Assembly: GCA_900073065.1 (NCBI GenBank)
Contig: FJOG01000062.1
Coordinates: 7,599 to 71,598, forward strand
DNA from: Phialocephala subalpina
Lineage: Eukaryota > Ascomycota > Leotiomycetes > Helotiales > Mollisiaceae
Direction of reading: 5' to 3'
DNA: 64,000 nucleotides
Positions 60,277 through 64,000 of this stretch are shown piece after piece. Numbering within the stretch: position 1 is the first letter of the stretch; the number at the start of each line of letters is the position of its first letter. The notes beneath the pieces are model-generated. The model had not been told where the DNA came from. It made no database searches and saw only the letters and a list, made by a program, of their open reading frames with translations. A program made the position numbers and the translations under genes.

Positions 60277-60637
60277 ATTGAGAGGCTCTTCTGTTCTTTG
60301 ATGGAAAGTTTCGTGGAGGGGAGAGCTTCGAGTTCGAGAGGAGCGGAGCTACGGGTTCAACGAGTAGACCTCGGCAAGCTTGTTCCTAGCCTGCTGGGAC
60401 AATGTAATCAACTAAAGTCGTACACTAGAAACAACAAATCAACCAGATGATGCTACAAAGACACCAATTCAATTCAAATAGCAAGTCCGAGAGTTGAGGT
60501 TGAGGACGTCGTGGAGAGCAGCTGATCCTCGAGACCCTTGCTGACCTCAACCCTGCAATGGCGGCCGCTAGACTGCTTTCCCTGCATGTGAAATTCCACG
60601 ATCTTCAGGAACCATCACAGCTCCCAGATCACACCCG
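60277..60637. promoter_or_regulatory. Divergent intergenic region between the lipase-like and Trm61-like genes
   Basis: About 360 bp separate the two start codons; it must hold both promoters. No clear TATA box or repeated motif was seen. A NotI-type gcggccgc occurs at 60,562-60,569. Confidence 0.4.
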
Positions 60638-61997
60638 ATGAGTTTGTACATTCGATCATTGAGGAGTGCTGGTCGAGGAATTGGAAAGGCACCGACTTGT
60701 GTCTTTGCATCATGTAGTCGACGATTATACAGCAGCAATGTTGTTCGAGGTGCGAGCTGCTTTCTCCCAATGTCTAGGCGCGTGTTGATCAACGAGTAGA
60801 GAACGATATTGTGCTGCTGAAGCATCGCACGAATACATCTGCCCCAATTATAACCGAGAAACTGCAGCCAGGACGAAGTGTGGCTCTTACAGGAGACTTC
60901 ATAAGAGCGGATGATATAATCGGGAAATCATTTCGAGAGGTGGTTACTTCGAGGAAAAAAGTGCTCTACAGGATACACCAACCCTCACTTGCAGAATATA
61001 CGGACAACTCCCCGCGGCTGGTGACTCCGGTATGTATCGTCCTCATCTTTTTCCTGGTCAAGTTCTTACCGCATCATAGTAGATCTACTCCCAAGACGCA
61101 AGCCTGATTGTCTCCCTTCTCGACCTTAATCTAACCCCTCCTCGTGCGGATCCTGAAGACGAAGCTCCATTCGAGATATTTGAGGCAGGGACAGGCCATG
61201 GTGCATTGACTTTACACCTGGCAAGAGGCATACATGCTGCAAATACTCCATCGCCAGAGATACCAGAGCTTTCATCCGCCCCAGAGGAATCAGACGTTGG
61301 ATACAGGAGGTTGAAACTCGACATCGAGGATATCAGCGAGGAAGCCCTGCAAGAGAAAGCTGCAAAGGAGGAAGTGAAGGCTACATTCGAGAAATGGCGA
61401 TCCACAAGGCGAGCTGTCATTCATACTCTTGACATTTCCGACAAACATTCGGCACATGCAGAGAAGGTTGTCAAAAACTTCCGGGAAGGCATATACTATC
61501 CTCATGTTGACTTTCATGTCGGTACCATCGAAGAGTACCTATCGGCTAGGCTCATCGAGAGCGGGCAGAAACCATTCCTCGAGCATGCGATTCTGGACTT
61601 GCCGGCTACCCAGAGTTATTTGGATATCGTGGCGAAGGCATTGAAGCCGGGCGGCTCATTGTTGGTGTTCTGCCCTAGCGTCACTCAAGTCATCGAGTGC
61701 ATCAAGGAGGTCAAGGAGAAGAAGCTTCCCCTTTTCATGGAGAAGACAGTGGAAGTGGGTGGTGCAATAGGAGTTGGTGGGCGAGAATGGGATGTCAGAC
61801 CGGTGAAGCCCAGAGCACTACAGAAGACAGAGGTCTTGGAAGCAGGCTTGGAGGCCGCGGATGATGAAGGCTGGGAGATGATATGTCGTCCCAAGGTTGG
61901 TGTACGAATAGCAGGTGGTGGTTTCGTTGGGCAGTTCCAGAGAATTGTCGAGTTTCCAGCTCGTCTAGAGGGGACTGTATCTATTACACCGACCTAA
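60638..61997 (+). CDS. Trm61-like tRNA (adenine-N1)-methyltransferase, probably mitochondrial
   Basis: The C-terminal exon (61083-61997) has a SAM-binding fold: EIFEAGTGHGALTLHLARGI (motif I), an LDIS acidic loop, AILDLPATQSYL (motif IV) and LKPGGSLLVFCPSVTQV. This matches the TRM61/GCD14 family that makes m1A in tRNA. The preceding exon encodes NDIVLLKHR...DIIGKSFREVV...KKVLYRIHQPSLAEYT...PRLVTP and ends at GTATGT (61030). The N-terminus is uncertain. ATG 60638 opens an Arg/Ser-rich mitochondrial presequence (MSLYIRSLRSAGRGIG); joining it in frame needs a very short intron (about 38-nt, GTTGTT at about 60,740 to TCTAG at 60,777) or a sequence error. The 165-bp insertion with many Glu between motif I and the next strand is typical of fungal paralogues. 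Confidence 0.82.
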
Positions 61998-62002
61998 TAA
62001 AA

Positions 62003-62018
62003 CCCCCTGAAAAGGGGG
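62003..62018 (+). other. Perfect hairpin with GAAA tetraloop just after the Trm61-like stop codon
   Basis: ccccctgaaaaggggg folds as a 6-bp stem closed by a GNRA-type GAAA loop, 5 nt after the stop codon. It could be a 3' UTR structure; no function is known. The remaining DNA to 62,310 holds no gene I can see. Confidence 0.5.
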
Positions 62019-62310
62019 ATGTATCACGAGACAATGAAGACTCTCGGCTCTTTGGCGGGGGCTGATTTTAGCTTTCCGTTAGCGTATGACCCCAGATTTC
62101 CTCAAAGAGCCTGAAATTATGAACACGAACAAGGTAAACGGCCGACTCCTTTCTTTCTGCTTGTCGACATCTGCACACGCCGCGGAGCATTTGCGCATAC
62201 AACGATGACTGCTTGACAACTTTACGAATGGAACACTCACGTCAGCTGGCAAGAACGAGCTCCAGCGTTGCCACGGCTTTCCCATCAACAGCTTTTTCCA
62301 AACCGCCAAG

Positions 62311-64000
62311 ATGACCAGGAGAATTGTACTATTGTCCCTACTTCTATTGACTTCTGTAGAGACTAACAGTGATCAAAATAGGTTCGCACAATCTGCCAAC
62401 TCGGCGCGCTGACAGTATTCACCCTTGTCATCGTCTACTTCCTCGATAACCAGTTCCGAGTTCTACCCTCCGCCATCCACAACGCACTTCCCGCACACCA
62501 CCCAGGACTCGTCATAACAGACATCACAGTCACGAAATGCTCGAGGGTAAATGTATTCAGCTCTTGCAAGCTGGATCCTGACCTCTGGCACCGGGTAGAG
62601 AAGGATCTGTACTTGGGCAGTGGCTGGGTTAGCAGCGCATACGTACATATCAAGCGGAAGAAGGAGGAGGAATTGCTGCCAGATGACAAAGTTATAATCG
62701 ATGTTACAATCGGGCGCCTGGATCCCAGTACCGGCGTCAAAGGAGAAGGGAACGAGAAGTGGGAGTCCAGACCAGCAGGATTATGGCTGAAGAGGTCTGC
62801 GAAACGGCATGCGAGTGATTCGGCGAAAGCGATCACGGCTGTGGATGTCCTGTTCGGCGCCGATGCTGTGGATCCTAGAGATGGGTGGGAGGTTGTGGGC
62901 ACTGCGTTATTGTTAGAGACAGCTGGAGAAGGACAGGAGGCGAGATTGAGTGTCAGGAGAGGAAAGGAGGCAGGACATGTGAAGCCTGTGCCAAGAGTTA
63001 ATGAAAATGGGAAGTTCAAGATCATGCAGGTTGCTGATTTGCATTTGAGTACTGGAACTGGCGCATGCAGAGATGCTGAGCCAGCAGGTCTCAACGGAGG
63101 TCATTGCGAGGCAGATCCAAGAACATTGGAGTTTGTTGGCAAATTGCTGGATCAAGAGAAGCCGGATCTGGTGGTTTTGAGTGGAGATCAAGTTAACGGA
63201 GAGACTGCGCCTGATGCGCAAAGCGTATGTTTTCTCCTATGCTATCTTAGTACCCAGCTAACAGTCCCAGGCAATCTTCAAATACGCCGAGCTCTTCATC
63301 AAACGCAAAATCCCCTACGCCACCATCTTCGGAAACCATGACGACGAAGGTTCCCTCCCCCGAGCCGGCCAGATGGCCCTAATTGAATCTCTCCCCTACT
63401 ATCAAGAGAAGCCGGATCTGGTGGTTTTGAGTGGAGATCAAGTTAACGGAGAGACTGCGCCTGATGCGCAAAGCGTATGTTTTCTCCTATGCTATCTTAG
63501 TACCCAGCTAACAGTCCCAGGCAATCTTCAAATACGCCGAGCTCTTCATCAAACGCAAAATCCCCTACGCCACCATCTTCGGAAACCATGACGACGAAGG
63601 TTCCCTCCCCCGAGCCGGCCAGATGGCCCTAATTGAATCTCTCCCCTACTATTCATTCACATCCCTCTCCCTGAATACCGCGACGACAGTCTTCCACGAA
63701 AAGGAGAATGGCGAGAAGGCGTTACGGCGCCAGGATTCAACTCCGGGTTCAGGGATGCATTGGTAGAAGAAGGCGTCGTGATGGTATCCTGTGGACACGA
63801 TCACGCAAATGAGTACTGTGCTTTGACCAGTACCGAGTCAGGTAGTCCGGCATTATGGATGTGCTACGCGGGAGGAAGTGGCTTTGGTGGGTATGGGGGG
63901 TATGGAGGGTATCATCGACGGGTTAGGTTCTTTGATGTGGACTTGAATGAGGCAAGGATCACGACTTATAAGAGGGTGGAGTATGGGGAAGTGGAGAAGA
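62311..64000 (+). CDS. Dcr2-like calcineurin-type metallophosphatase, partial at the window end, with a duplicated block
   Basis: Exon 1 (62311-62325), exon 2 (62382-63224) and exon 3 from 63271 encode a type-II membrane start (MTRRI, then VRTICQLGALTVFTLVIVYF), a luminal domain (SCKLDPDLWHRVEKDLYLGSGW) and metal-binding motifs MQVADLHLS, LSGDQVNGE and FGNHDDEGS; later SCGHDHANEY completes the site. The order matches fungal Dcr2-type phosphatases. After IESLPYY (63402) the sequence repeats itself for 250 bp and resumes at FIHIPLPEYRDD (63652), exactly in frame: 63271 and 63652 are 381 bp apart. About 83 codons expected in between, the region before the IPLPEYRD strand, are missing. The gene runs off the right end. 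Confidence 0.85.
63151..63650. repeat. Perfect 250-bp tandem duplication inside the Dcr2-like gene (63151-63400 and 63401-63650)
   Basis: The units are identical and include the end of exon 2, the 46-bp intron and the start of exon 3, so the intron appears twice. The second unit occupies the space where native coding sequence is expected. Confidence 0.96.

Overview
The window is nuclear DNA of a filamentous ascomycete (Pezizomycotina). Introns are short (about 45-70 bp, GT...AG, CTAAC-like branch points). Several proteins are typical of the group: an Egh16-type secreted protein, a GH51 arabinofuranosidase and a Dcr2-type phosphatase. There are also large AT-rich blocks in which transposons have been rewritten by C-to-T changes, as in repeat-induced point mutation (RIP). 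A leotiomycete is plausible but that is inference. I saw no tRNA, rRNA, CRISPR or telomere repeat.

Layout. (1) 1-27,880 is a RIP-degraded transposon island. Two head-to-tail minus-strand copies of a RecQ-helicase element lie at 1-3075 and about 3,076-15,103. The second is split by a complete Ty3/gypsy chromovirus (8388-14889, 338-bp LTRs, 5-bp target duplication), and copy 1 preserves the empty site. Further decayed reading frames follow at 15.3-17 kb (RecQ C-terminus-like), 18 kb (F-box-like), 20.7-23.7 kb (large, unidentified) and 24.2-24.9 kb (unidentified), then AT-rich repeats to 27,880. (2) 27,880-30,960 holds two broken transcription-factor-like genes between AT islands. (3) 30,970-34,608 is a hAT transposon with 12-bp inverted ends, an 8-bp target duplication and a 221-N gap. 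(4) 34,617-64,000 is normal-composition gene space.

Gene space, in order: Egh16-like secreted protein (+), NmrA-like oxidoreductase (-), GH51 arabinofuranosidase (-), GH5 exo-glucanase pseudogene (+), sugar-transporter pseudogene (-), flavoprotein remnant (+), carboxylesterase with a one-base frameshift (+), conserved 432-residue protein (-), secreted Cys-rich protein (+), predicted mitochondrial protein (-), mitochondrial ClpP (+), monoglyceride-lipase-like hydrolase (-), Trm61-like tRNA methyltransferase (+) and Dcr2-like phosphatase (+, cut by the window end). From 56.9 kb on the genes are tightly packed housekeeping genes. From 43.8 to 48 kb the secreted and carbon-use genes are mostly broken.

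Three observations stand out. Two perfect tandem duplications, both exactly 250 bp, occur at 16501-17000 and 63151-63650. The second keeps the Dcr2 reading frame in register on both sides, as if 250 bp of native coding sequence had been overwritten by a copy of the preceding 250 bp. The chromovirus also carries a coherent antisense frame (166 codons, with a CX9CX2CX6C cysteine motif) between pol and its 3' LTR. Finally, an unidentified frame of about 1,000 codons is still readable at 20.7-23.7 kb.
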